A DNA stretch of 64,000 nt from Bondarzewia mesenterica (Eukaryota; Basidiomycota; Agaricomycetes; Russulales; Bondarzewiaceae), in contig SGPL01000056.1 in assembly GCA_004802705.1 (NCBI GenBank), positions 1 to 64,000 on the forward strand, read 5' to 3'. Position numbers and translations under genes: made by a program. Positions within the stretch are counted from its first letter, which is position 1, and the number at the start of each line of letters is the position of its first letter. The notes under the pieces are model-generated. The model was not told the origin of the DNA and made no database searches. It worked only from the letters and a program-made list of their open reading frames with translations. Shown here piece by piece: positions 34,576-46,848 of the stretch.

Positions 34576-37237
34576 ATGTCTGCGGCCTTCTCGCCACAGC
34601 AATCATCAGCCCGTTCATGGTGGTCACGATCCTCCTCTTCCAAAAGCGTGAATGAGTTCGTCCAACGCGTCTTTCCCCCTTCCCCGACCCGTTCTTTGAC
34701 CTCTCTGCTTTCCAATTCCGCGTAGTGATAAGCCGTCGTCCGGAAGTACGTCTGGCAAGCATGCAGGCTCAAAAAAAGTTGAACACCCTGGCTAGCGCTA
34801 TCGGGTTGAAGTCGAAAAAGCCTACTCTCACCATTCAGGAACCTCCATCACCCGTGCTACCTCTGCACACCCACGACATTGACGACCCTCCGTACAAGAC
34901 ACGACCGCCCGTGAAATCAGTTTCGTCCGCCGACTGGGACGACATGTTTGAACCCGCAACTCCGTTGGATGGACCACGAGACCGACATAGATATGCTCAG
35001 TCGATCATGTCGGTATCGGAGGATCCGTTTGCTGCGCGAGTTGTCGTGGTTCCCCGATCCGCCGGAGACCCAAACAGACTGTCTGTATTCTCTGACGCAT
35101 CGACTTCGGACTCACACCCGAGAAAGGGTGATCTCTCGTCAGCCTACAACCGAATGTCCTTCGCCTCATCATCATCACAATCACACCAAAGGGGTGATGT
35201 CCCGTCTGATTCGTCTGTTGCCAGCTCTCCGTCAATGCTTCACTCTAATTTTGGCGAAAGACGGTTATCTCGGTGCATACATCTCTCTTCCATTACTTTT
35301 GAGCAGGTAACTGATGAGTCCAAAGACTGACAGTGCAGAGTGAAAAGGCAGTACGACGAGAGTCGAAATTCCTGACAGCACAGTCTTCACCTATCTCCAA
35401 CAATGATGAACAGGGTTCAAGACGTCGCATACACCCTTCTGCTTCGTCTAGTACGTTGACTGACAAGAATCGGGTAGTCGACACAGAGATTCCCCCAGTT
35501 CCTCGCCTCCTCATGAGGCCCAGAGGCTTGACTGATACGGGTCCTCATCGCAGGGACCTCATAACATCTTCAGATACCCGGCTGGCGCCTTCTGCATACC
35601 CCATCACCACTTCCACGATGTTCCCTTCACAACCGCGCGTTGTCGTTCGTCAGGCTTCAATTACACGTATTCAACCCCCGTCCGCGCCACCTACGGCAGG
35701 TCTTCCCCCTCCTCCGTCGTCATCAGGAGCTCCGAATGCACACGCGTCGTCCTCCCGTCTCCAGCCGCCGTCACCCTCCTCTGCGTCCTCCTCCGGCCTC
35801 TCTTTTGCATCCTCAGTATCTTCAAGGCGAGGCGCCATCCAGAGTCGTGCATACGATCATTCCGACCGAAGTATAAAGGAGAAGAAACATCATTCCACGG
35901 AACGCTTGATGTCATCACTCGGAAGGGATCGGAGTCGAGACAGCAAACCATCTTTCCTGCGTAATGATTTAATGGGCCTGAACTCTCCCTCGGGTTCTCG
36001 CAGAGAGCTCAGCCCTCCGCGGACGCTGAAGAAGGCGATTTCACAGCAGACTTTGCCGAAACATGCGCATGGTGTGAGCGTTACTTCGACCTCGTCGAGT
36101 GCTACGGAAGACGGAAAGGCGTTGAAGAAGCAACGATCCTTCCATACCTCTCGCATGCCCATGCCTCCTCTCCCTCTGTCACTGCGACATGCCAGTTCAT
36201 TTTCCCCGCCAGTCCCAGTTCGTGAGGAGCCCCCTCAGCCCAAGGATCAACGTCGGGTTAGTGTGCAATCTACTGCCAGTCATACGAATCAGATTCCTGT
36301 CCGCAAGCGCCTGTTCTCGGGTGCCAGTTTACGGCGCTCAACCTCTTCCCAGGCCCATTCGACGACGGATGATGATATCCATTCCGTATTCAGTCTACCG
36401 ATTCAGGACGAATCACTGTCTTCCAAGGTTCCTTTTAGCCCTTCAGTATCTGCGTCGTCGTCTTTCTGGGACGAATCGTCTGAACCTTTCATCAGCCCAA
36501 GCAGAAACCACGCCGAATACTATCCTAAGCAAATCATGTCTCCCGCAGAAATGCTCAAGCTAGAAGCTTTGGTACAGGAAGGCGGGGACGATGCCGTGCT
36601 CGGCCATGCTCGTGGGAACTCGTCCACGTCCGTCTCCACATCTATGTCAAATCCACTGTCGGACGTGATGTCGCTGGATATTCCGCTCCCTCCAACAACC
36701 CCTCCTTCCGCTCTACAGCATAGAGATAGGAGCAGTGCGTTCGTTGGAAATGCCACTACAGGGCAAGTTTCACGCCCGCCAAACCGGCCATCGTCCATGA
36801 TTTCGAGAGTCCTAGGGGTTCCAACCACGCCTGTAAACGCAGGACGACCGTCGACCTCACAAGGGAATATGTCGTCTCCCGTCTCACCCGGACGCCCCTC
36901 CTCCATACAGGCCAAGACAATCTCGGGATTGTCACCGCCTCCGCGACCGCGTCGCCCTTCAACAGCGACAGGTGCAGATCGTCCCGGCGGTCGGATGAGC
37001 ATAGTTCCCATGTTTCCGCTGTCGCCTCCACCGGCGCGGCGGTCTACGCGGCGGGCCCTAGAGACGGAGCAGATACTGCAGCGTCGCTCGATCATGAAGA
37101 AGCCCTCGTTTCTGGACATTGACGACGATGTGGACAGGTACAAGCCTCCCGCGGAAGACAGCTTTTTGGATATGGGTTCCGGGAAGGAATCGTTCGACAC
37201 GGTGCGCAGCACGGATGAGGAGTTCGGACCAGAGTGA
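34576..37237 (+). CDS. Long Ser/Pro-rich hypothetical protein
   Basis: Not recognised. ATG 34576 opens MSAAFSPQQSSARSWWSR and SVNEFVQRVFPPSPTRSL; a 38-nt GT-AG segment (34722-34759) joins this to MQAQKKLNTLASAIGLKSKK. A 32-nt GT-AG segment (35307-35338) then joins FEQ to SEKAVRRESKF and a single 1.9-kb frame follows to TGA 37237. The product is about 880 residues, dominated by Ser, Pro and Arg, with repeated SxxSSPS-like phospho-site contexts and RPSSxxxR motifs near the end (RPSSMISRVLG, RPSTSQGNM). The end, IMKKPSFLDIDDDVDRYKP, is acidic. No transmembrane helix or known domain. It is probably an intrinsically disordered scaffold or signalling protein. If the two very short introns are rejected the start would be at 34761 and the frame breaks remain unexplained. 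Confidence 0.65.
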
Positions 37238-37688
37238 TTGTTTTTGTGCATCTTTGTCGTGCGTCTACAACCTTTCCTTTCCTTTTTTCTTTTGCTTTTT
37301 TATTCTGTTCATTTATCCGGTATCACCTGCCCCACTCTTTATGGTTTTCACATACTGTCTAACCTTGCTTATAATTTCTCACCCGCAATATGACACGCTC
37401 AGTCCGATGTTCTGCACATATATATACTCCACGGAATTCAACCCTTTCTTTGCTTCTACTACCCTTCTTTGTTTTGAATGTTCTCCCTTCATTCTCAGCA
37501 TACATACCTTCAGCATCTTGCTTTTCAATGAGATTTAATATCCGCATGGTATTATGGTGTCCTAGCTATCGGAATCTGGAATAGAGAGTTATGTACATGT
37601 GGACTAGTGAGAGAAAAGAGAATGAGCCTGTAGACCGTATCACTGCAAGTATCAAGTATAGATATATCGAAATTCCGCCCACCGACGA

Positions 37689-40600
37689 TCAATCCGTCTC
37701 GTCGGTATGGTATCCTGCCCTTCTCATCGCACCCAGACGATGCCGCGCAGCGCCAAGATCCTTCTCCAGACGCAGGATCTCCACCTGCTGCTCCATCTCT
37801 CGCTTCTTGAACTCCAGGCCGGCCATATTCTGGTAATCGACGTCTTCCTCCTCCATCTGTTTCGCGGAGATGGCTCGGACTTGCCGAACAAGTGCCTTGC
37901 ATGCCTCCGTGACGGCCTTGGCCGCGAGCTCCAAGCGCTCCTGGGTCTTCGACATCAGGTTCGCCTTCACGCGTGACGCGGCCACCAGCTGTGCCGTCGC
38001 GGCGGCTACCTCGTTGGATGCGACAATGAGCTGCTCCAGAGAATGGGTCCCAGATAGGACACCATCCGCACTCTCGATGAGCAGGTTCGTGGCGAATGCG
38101 ACCGCGCGTGCAGCGGAGATGAGACCCTCCGTCCACCTGTTGTTCCGCTTGTAGAACTGTTGGCTCGTGCTCGAACCCTTTCCCTGCGCTACAATCTCTT
38201 GCTGCGACTCGGTCGCAGCCTGGATGAGGCGAGCGATGGCATTGGTGATTGCAAAGGCAGCCGCCAAAATCGAGTCGTGGACCTGCAGATCGACTGCGCT
38301 GAAGCGGTTGACATCCCGAGGACGGGTCATCAGTTCCTGCAAACGGGCAGTGGCCGCCTCGATGGCCTGCGCCGCACCCAACATCTCCTGCTCGACAAGA
38401 TCTCCGATGTCCCCGTTCGCCTTCGCCAAGGCTTTGGACTTTGCGCTCTTTGGGATGATGGCTTCCACAGCCTCTGACAACTTCGTGAGGGCACTCCGGG
38501 TTTCGCCATTATTGCGCATGGCGATAGTTACCCTCTGAGGGCGATCGACCAGGTCCAGCTTGTACGACTGCAGGTTCAAGAAGAATCGCAGACCGACGTC
38601 TCCAGCCGCCTTGGCGACGTTGATGAGCTTGTCAGAAGCGTCGTCGTCGTTGGTCAAGCGGGTGATGCCTTTGACGTTGACTAGAGTATCCGCAAGGGAC
38701 TGTGCAAATTCGTTGGCGCCTTTGATGACATCCACATGGTCACCACCAGGCTGGTTGTCCAGATAGAGGTTGAATACGGTCGCGAAGTCGGTGGCGTTAG
38801 ACAGGGCCTTCTCAATCATAGACAGGGTGTATTCGGGTGTCGAGTTCTGGTTACCAGCCTGTGTCGGCGATTCGAGCTCGTAGATAGCGTCATCAACCTT
38901 TTGAACGCAAGCCTGGAGGATGGAATCTAAAGCATGCAATATGAGCGTATTGCGCGAACAAAAAATGGAATACAAAAATGGACGAACCAATGATCTGGTT
39001 GAGCTTTTTCCTGTTATCGAGGATCAATGTATCAATTTGAGCGTTTGTGGCCTCATCAGCGATACCTTGGTTCTGGGGGGGAATGGAGATGAACCTTTGC
39101 AGTAAGAAAAGCATGCAAAAAAACATGGGTTACCTGTTGTGCGTCTGACAATTTATGGATAGTACTATCCATGCCCTCCTGCAAAATCATGATTTCTTGG
39201 TCCTTCTCTTCACGAAGGTTCTCAAGTTCGACACCAGCAGCATCCAATTTTCCGAGGAGATCGTCAATCTGAATTTGCTTGGCCTAAGAGAGAAACAACG
39301 AGTCAGAAAAGGACAAACCACGAGAGATCTCGTTCACTCACCCGCAATGAATCTTCAAGCTCCGTCATTTGCCTGTTGTACTTGGTCAACACGCCCGACA
39401 CCTCGGAACTCTTCGACCGCGAGGCATCCTCAGCCCTCTCGTTAGCGAAGTTGATTTCCCGACGAAGACGATCGATCTCGTCCTTGTGAGATGACTTCTG
39501 GCGATCCACGTCGAAGCGTGCACGGTCTCGCTCGCGTATCATATCCGCCAACTCCAAATTCTTCGCCTTCAAGTCCCGCTCCATGCGTTCCATACGATCT
39601 ACGGCCTCCTGCGCCGAGTTAGCCTTCAATTGGAATTGCTTAAACTTGGATAGCATGTCGAGATGTTCTGTACGGAGTTGGCTATATAGCCTGGCAAGAG
39701 TCTCGTACTTGTTGCGCCACGAAGTGACTTGATCTTGCAACTGTTTGATGAGCTCGTCTTTCGACGAGATCTGGGAGTTGATGTGCATCGAGACTGCGCT
39801 CAGCTCGCCTTCTAAAGCTTTGACCCTCTATAGGAAGAATGGTTGAGCAAATGCGCATCTTCAGTGAAACGGTAAATTACAAACCCGATCATACTGTTCA
39901 AGCAAAAGCTGGTCGCGCTCGTACTGACCCCTCATAGCAAGCATGTCTCTTTCCATCTCATTGACATGTTGTGCCGCCTGGTTGTTGAGGTGCATCATCT
40001 GTTGTTGCATCTGTTGCTGCATCAGTTGCTCCTGAGCAAGGCGCTCCCTCTCAGCCTGTTCCCTCTGCCTCTGCTCAAACTCGTGTTGCTGCTGCCGTTC
40101 AAGGTCGAGACGTCGACGCTCCTCGGCCTCGCGGGCTGCCTGTAGAGCGGCTTGCTGATCTTCGTACTGTTTCAGCATGCGCGCCTGTTCGTTGACGGTT
40201 GCAGCGTCAGGAGATGGAGCAGCCGGTGGTGGGGATGGAGACTTCGCGGCAGCTGTTGTAGGGCGAGCAGGCAGGTCGGGCGCGCTTCCGTTGTCTAATA
40301 AGTTAGGAGGATCCTACAGATGGGATATTTCAGTCAAGTGTATCATGCAAACAGCTGCGGATGTACTTGGCCAAGCTTGGGAACGTTGATGAGGCCTGTC
40401 AGATACTTGAGATTAGAGCATTCATAATAGAACTTCCTCAAGCCATAGTGCTGAGAATTGTAGCGTGTTCGCAGCGGCTCCAGGGCCTCAATGTCGTTCG
40501 TCCCTGTAGAAGAGAACACATGAGCAATAGAGCGAAGAGGGGTGGCTGACGCATACTTCGGTGCATGGCTCGCAGCATGCTCGTAATGAACCGGTAGATA

Positions 40601-41553
40601 CCCCAACTCTCTTTGACGAGTGGTACCAAAGCAGAGATTCGGCATTCATTATTAGCTGAATGTCTGAAGTGCGCGAAGACCATTTTCTGAAAGGATTCGA
40701 TCTGGTCTTGAAGTGCCATGAGGTCAGAAATGGTCTCGTAACTATCAGATGTTTAAGTAGCCGGATCAGCTCAGACTGCATGTAGCGCACCCTTCGTTTG
40801 GATCGTCGATGCCCTTCAAGGTGACATATTCCTCGTACTCAAAAAGGCCATTGAATTCCGGCCGCAAACGGTGAAAACGCAGTTTGGACAGGAGAAACTG
40901 GACATAAGTTCGGATAAGGGGACCATATCCTGAATGACAGACACTATCACCACTCATCCAATTGAAGAAACAGGAATTGACATACCTCTCCCAGTATCAT
41001 GTCCGACTGTCCGAGCGCAAGTTTCAAGCCAACCAGTTTGGCTTTGAGCTTCTTTGATGGTCTAGATACACCGCAGCTTAACTGCATGGCCAGGACAAGC
41101 ATTATCCGCACGTACCACTGGGTGCCCCTCTTGCAATACTTTATGTACAGTGATGAGTGCCTTGAAGGTTTGGACTTCATCGGATAAGATGGGCTGAACG
41201 CGAAGGCCGGACCAGAAAGAGATAGACGAATGGTAGTCCCATGTGTACACGATGCATTCTACAGGGAGTGAAATGCGTCGCAGATGCGTCTGTATAACTG
41301 GTGGATGCGACAATACGTACTGCGAACGTGTTTCTGCTTTGGTGCAGTCTCATCCGGACTCGTCGCCTTCTTGATATTCACAACCAACTCATTCTCGGCC
41401 TTCTCTTTGTCGACTGGCCGGGTTGGGAAGTGGGCCTCCTCTCCATCGATGTCATACTGAGTTTGATGAATCCGCTGTGCGGACCACCTGAATGGGATTG
41501 ACCAAATAATAAGACATGCATCAAGAAGCACCCAAAAATGCATGTACTCACAT
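37689..41553 (-). CDS. SLA2: Endocytic adaptor SLA2 (ANTH, coiled coil, I/LWEQ)
   Basis: SLA2 (human HIP1R) links clathrin-coated pits to actin. The N-terminal ANTH domain is visible from YDIDGEEAHFPTRP through NIKKATSPDETAPKQKHVRK, IVYTWDYHSSISFWSGL and VQTFKALITVHKVLQEGHP. A Pro-rich linker (PAAPSPDAATVNEQ) leads into a Gln/Glu/Arg-rich coiled coil of several hundred residues (RRLDLERQQQHEFEQRQ, ELADMIRERDRARFDV). The C-terminal talin-like I/LWEQ actin-binding module contains RTIVSD-region equivalents AVDLQVHDSILAAAFAIT, NNRWTEGLISAARAVAFAT and AAKAVTEACKALVRQVRA, ending YHTDETD. The start is best explained by a codon split AT|G across an intron (41552/41487), giving MWSAQRIHQTQYDID; an unspliced ATG at 41543 is the alternative. 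Confidence 0.93.
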
Positions 41554-41712
41554 GTTTTAAACGAGAGACACAATGATATGAGTGAGAGTGAGTATACGAG
41601 TTTTGAGTGTAGTGCACAGCAGTGACGAATGCGTAATGACCGTGACCAGACGGGCGCTAACGGAAGTAGACCTTACAGCCGCGGCAGCGGCGTAGGCTTC
41701 CTTTCAGCCGCC

Positions 41713-42758
41713 ATGTCCACCAGATTTTGGTCGGGTCAACTCAGGCAGACTTTTTCACGCTTTCGGTTTAGTAGGCCCACGAATGTTTCCAAAAATCCCG
41801 CGCGTCTACAACATACAGAGACGGGCTTCGAAGCCTCTAGACCTGTATACTCTACAAAACGCTACCGATTGCTCAATCCTACCATGATTGTACTGGGCGT
41901 CATCCCTATATTCACGTTCTATCTGGGTACATGGCAACTCCAACGCCTGAAGTGGAAGGTCTCACTTATTGACGAGTTAACTGAGAAACTCGAGCGCGAG
42001 TCTTTGCATTTGCCGAACAAAGTAAAGTACGTCCTATCGTCACTTGTCAGTCGAAATGGGATTTATATCTTAGCCAGTATTGCGGCTATACCTGATTTCA
42101 TCTATCGCAAAGTCATATTGCGAGGGAGATGGGATGACGCCCGTTCCATGCTTCTAGGACCTCGCGTCCGAGATGGTACTAACGGCTACCACCTCATCAC
42201 CCCCCTCATCCGAACCAATGCTTCGACCGTCCTCGTTGATCGTGGCTTCGTATCTGGGGATTTCGTAAAAAGTGGAAAGCGAATACCAATAGTAGAGGGT
42301 GAGGTTGAGGTTCGCGGCATGCTACGAGACTCGCAGGCTCGCAATTACTTCACACCGGATAACCATCCAGAGAAAGGCGAGTGGTACTGGGCTGACCTGA
42401 ATGCTATGGCGGAGTATGCGGGGGGTGAAAATGCAAATGTGCAGCAGGTGCTTGTTGAGGAAATCTTTGGTACGCCCTCCCTATCGGCCCTATGACAGCG
42501 CTCTCACCTGTACCTGAAGAGGGCCATGCTGGTGACGCAAACTTGAGGGTCTCACATGGGATCCCAATAGGTAAGGCGGCCGTCGTTGATGTGCGGAACG
42601 CGCATGCCTCTTATGTAGTTACTTGGTGAGTTTCTTCTGTACCAACAGTAATTCTCATACTGACTGTGACCAGGTACGCTTTGTCTGCTTTCACTACGGT
42701 CATGTTTGTACGTTTGCTCCTCAAACAACGACGCGCTTTTGCTCGACTCCCGCGATGA
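41713..42758 (+). CDS. SHY1: Cytochrome c oxidase assembly factor SURF1/SHY1
   Basis: SURF1/Shy1 sits in the mitochondrial inner membrane and helps insert haem a into Cox1. Four exons (41713-42026, 42078-42469, 42520-42625, 42674-42758) give 298 residues with all phases closing. The Arg-rich presequence (MSTRFWSGQLRQTFSRFRF) precedes membrane helix 1 (MIVLGVIPIFTFYLGTWQL). The lumenal domain shows IPDFIYRKVILRGRWDD, MLLGPRVRDGTNGYHLITPL, VLVDRGFVSGD, VEVRGMLRDSQARNYFTPDN and WYWADLNAMAEYAG. HGIPIGKAA, RNAHASYVVTW and helix 2 (YALSAFTTVMFVRLLL) end the protein. An in-frame ATG at 41629 would extend the N-terminus by 28 residues. A frame that ends at 42493 is only intron read-through. Confidence 0.93.
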
Positions 42759-43400
42759 GCTTCATCGTGGGCGGTGTCCACCCCTCTCGAATTGCTGCCA
42801 GTATATCACTATCCTAATGTCTCTTCCAAAGCATTGATCCAACCGTCTTCCTGGGGTTTTGGCTTCTTTTGTTTTGTCTGCCCTGGATCTTTCGTATGGA
42901 AGAGTTTGGCCATACTTCCTCAAGCTCACAATACTGCTTATCTGGAAGGTAATAAAGGCCATCTTTGGCTTTTGCAGCACTTGCGAATCAAACAGCCTTT
43001 CAGGTGACTCGTGGTGAAGCAAATGATCTGAAACTTACATCTTCATGACCTGGATTTCTGAAAGCTGCTGAAGGGGCCGCGAAGTCGACAGTGGCGGAAT
43101 CGCGAATGCCGCAGTGTACTGTATGTTTTATTCAATAGTGTGTGACGCAGGAGTTTGCCGGCCAGCTCCGTCTATGCACATTGTCGTATCTCGTGTTAAA
43201 TAAATGTGCTCGTTCATTTATTGCATAAATTCTTTATATGAGATCATGATATCGATCCTTAATTTCGAATACCAACTCAAAGCCCATTGTCCCCGATCTC
43301 GGAGAATTGCCATATACGGCATGTAAGCTCTAAGCACTGCATTACCAAGTGTGCACACCAGCTCAGCATTGGGCAACGACTGCGGGTTGCCCTGCAATTT
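42759..43400. other. Intergenic, no supported gene
   Basis: Roughly 640 bp between two plus-strand genes. Only motif-poor frames are present. An ATG at 43287 is in frame with the next gene but lies in non-coding-like sequence, so the start at 43401 is preferred. No RNA gene or repeat seen. Confidence 0.4.
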
Positions 43401-46400
43401 ATGCCTCGTACCATCGATTTCTCCCCGTCGCAGAACTTGGCCTCCACCGATGCAAGCAGGCCTCCTCACATCCACTTCCCCACCGGGGAGAACGACGTCA
43501 ATCGCCCAGGTTCGTCCGCCAGCACGGCCGAAGCGATCGGCAAGCCTCTCGGACGGCCTTCCACCTTTCAGAGGTCATCCTCATCTCACGATGTCATCCC
43601 CTTTATTGATGCACGCACCAATGGAAGACGTCGTGTCCGCTCTGCACACGCGGCAAGCGTGCTAGGAGTACCCTCTCAGACAGCCACCATCCCTGCATCC
43701 TCTAATCCTCGGAGAAGGACCGCTGCGGCGATTGTCACTACAAGAGGACTGACTAAGATGAATAGAGCTCAAGCGGGAAGTAGCTTGGAATCCCCCTCCG
43801 AAGAGTTCGGACCGGGCGTGTTCTCGGATGAGTATGATTTGTGTACGCCCATTGAGATTTTAACGAAACATTCCCACTCTAATTCGTTGCGGCAGCTCAT
43901 GAAGGCAAGTGATTGTGTTCATTGGTAGAGGCCTTTATATCGATTGCTGCTCCTAGACCCACATATTCTGGAAGACGTTGAGCGGGCTCTCAAGCTGAAA
44001 GCTCGTCGCGAGGCACGCTTGAAAGCTACCGTGGCAAATTCACATCTAAGAGAGGTGTCCTCCAAGTCAGACATGGCTTCCGCTTCTTCAGGTTCATCCC
44101 CCATACGGACTGCACGGCCTCTGGTTCCACCACCGCCATCCATCACGCCTCGTCTAAATGGACCTAGTTTGGAGTCTGAGATTGACTTCAGCCCCTCCGT
44201 GGGAGTCGAGAAAGTGGACTTACATCCTATCCCTTTGTCATCGAACGACGGTGCGACTTTGGACTGGGGGGGTTCACCGTCGGAAGACGAGAAGCCGGAT
44301 AAGAGATGGTCTCTGTCGCGCACTATGCGGAAGTCAAAGGACAAGGGGATCAGCAACTCAAGCAAAGACGTCGTGGAGAAGCAGGAATCTCTATACGTTG
44401 GTATGTCGCGTAGTCGACGTGATCTGCGATACTATTCTAATGTCTATGGGTGCATCGTAGATAAACTTGCGAGAATTAGACAAGGTGTGAAGCCTCACAC
44501 TTTGAAAAAGGCAGAGATTACGCGCCAGCAGCTTCAGAGGCGATACAATCTACTTTCTTCCTCTATAGGCTCGAGTTCAAATGCACTCACTCCTACTAAA
44601 GTCGTCCGCTGGTTTTCAAGTTTGGATCCACCGTTGCAATCTGATCTTGACCGAGCAGAGCCATTGACTTGGTTGAAGCACTTGCGTGACCGAAGTGGGG
44701 CGAAGGCCGACAACCGTCTACCATGGCATCTCTCTGCGCTCATCATTGAGGAATTTATCAGGTCCCTTTCCCGCCGTGAAACTATGGAAACTATTCCAGA
44801 GGATACGCTTGCTACCGGGTCGTCGTCCTTGGCGTCTTACTCCCCGCCAGAGAAATCGCCATCTAACGCCTCGAGCTTCGATAGCCCATCTCGCGCTCAT
44901 CTCGGAGCATCACTATCCCGTAGGCGGTCAACGGATGGTCATGTTTCCTTTGAGCCAGTCGTCGAACCTGGTCGTCGGTCATCCGCGGACGATCCTCGCC
45001 GAAGTGCTGAGGGATTCACCAGGATATGGCGGCAGTCATTATCCGGTGCAGGGTCGCCGCGAAGCTCCGTTTATAGCATGCTGAGCGCATCGAATACGAG
45101 TCACAACGCTAGCGGTATGTCGCCAGCTAGCAGTCGGAGGCACTTACGCGATATCGTTAGACGCGTTGGCCTTCGAGGAACCGAGAGCGACGACGCTTCA
45201 GCTTCGTCGCAACATTCCTTGTCTGAAGGGTATATTCGCTCGGACGAGGGGGGCGCTAAACGTCGCAAGCTTCGACCTCGTAGTCGACCTCCAGAACTTG
45301 AATCAGTTTCTCCAGTGCCCATTCGTGAGAGGAACACAGACCTCCATGACGATGCCCAGATGGACATGGTAGAGGTTTCGAGGCCGCTGGACGCTGACGA
45401 TCCTACGACAGCAAAGCCTGAGATGCAGAGTGATCCTTTACCGTCTCGACCAAGCGCTCCGGTAATGCTGCATCGAAGTAGATATCGGACATCTTTGCCG
45501 CCGTCTGAAAGGACGTCATTGCGTGAAGAGGAGCAGGGATTCGACGAAGACGCTGAACATCAAGAGTACGAGCGTAGAGCTCGGTGAGTGTTACTTGCCT
45601 CTTCACTAGTATCCCGCCATTGAATGTGTGCATTGCAGTCTGCTCGACGACGCCGTCGCACAGAACCAACGCAATCGTGGTCTCCTGCAGCGTATAGCCA
45701 CTGGTGTCAAAGAGTATGACGTGGTCCAATCCAGGATGTCCAAGATTTTTGGATTGTCTTTCGTGCCTTTATCCCCGGAGTTGTTGGACGCATTCTCTCA
45801 CGATCCCGCAGTTGTGACTGGTTCCACACGCTTCTACAGGGGGTGGAGGGCTGTTGAGAGTATTCACGAGCACATTCAGCGACAACAGGAGACGGTTCAA
45901 ACATTTCTACAGCAGGCGGAAGCACGAGGTCACTTACCTCCGCAGCCCAACATCCTCGATAAGCCTCTCGCTGCCCTATCTCGCGCCTTGGACGATCTGG
46001 AAGGGCACCGTGCCGCTATCACAGAACAATCGGAAAAGGTAGCACAGGCGCTTGCTCGGGTCAAGGAGCTTCATTCGACCGTGAAGACCGAGTACAACGA
46101 TACAGCTGCACATACGTCTTCGGTGTACCCCGAGGTTCGCTTTGCCCTTTTCTATCTGTCGTTTTCATCTAACCATCTAACCACTCGTCAACAGCTCTCG
46201 TATATCGTCGCATTGGAGGAAAGCTACAAGGACCACTATCAACAAGTCTGGGAGTTCGGCATGGATGCTCTCACATTCCTTTTGGACACAGTAACCCCAT
46301 TCTGGAGAAACTACGGAAAGGTCATCGGCATCGACGTCCAAGACTTTCTCATCATACCATGGTATCGGAACGAATTCACCGGCGAGGCCAAACGCTATCC

Positions 46401-46689
46401 AATCAAGGCCCTACCCAAACGGTCTTTACGGCATTGGATTGCGCTGGTTTTCTTTTTCTTCGTCTCGCTCTCAGCACTTCTGTCACTGACGCGCATGGCG
46501 TCGGCGTCGGCATCGTTCTGTCGGCTGCCGTTCATCGTGGACATGGGTTTGCGGTGGATGGCCCTGCCTGTCTTCTCGATTGTAGTGGTGAGCCTGTACT
46601 GTACGGTCGCCGTCGTCGCGTGCATTGTTGCCGCGCAGTTGGCGGTCGTGACGTGGTGGCTTTTTTGGTGGGCCAAGATTCTCGATTAG
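43401..46689 (+). CDS. Large hypothetical membrane protein with C-terminal helix pair
   Basis: Not recognised. ATG 43401 gives MPRTIDFSPSQNLASTD. The first two thirds are Ser/Pro/Arg-rich with short basic patches (GRRRVRSAHAASVLGVPSQ, RRKLRPRSRPPELESVSP). An ordered region follows, starting LLDDAVAQNQRNRGLLQRIA, with FGLSFVPLSPELLDAFSHD and a coiled-coil-like stretch RAAITEQSEKVAQALARVK. Near the end, LSYIVALEESYKDHYQQVW, DALTFLLDTVTPFWRNYGK and DFLIIPWYRNEFTGEAKRYP precede two hydrophobic segments (WIALVFFFFVSLSALLSL and FSIVVVSLYCTVAVVACIVA) and the stop. About six exons; an intron with donor GTGATT at 43908 or a GC donor joins the first two. The topology suggests a tail-anchored protein of about 1040 residues, perhaps of the ER or nuclear envelope. 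Confidence 0.7.
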
Positions 46690-46848
46690 CCATGCTCACG
46701 CACATTCTTTCATCCTCATTTTTGTTCGGTTCTCATCTTTTTGGTCTTCACACGGACGGTCTACATGTATATTATTAACAAACACTGAGATTTTTTTGTA
46801 CAGATCAAATTGTACAATAATGTCTTGCATAGAATAAGGAACATATAA

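Noticed and set aside
34363..34772. Minus-strand open frames rich in Arg and Glu near 34.4-34.8 kb
   Set aside because: They are mirror images of CT-rich promoter sequence and of the Ser-rich N-terminus on the plus strand.
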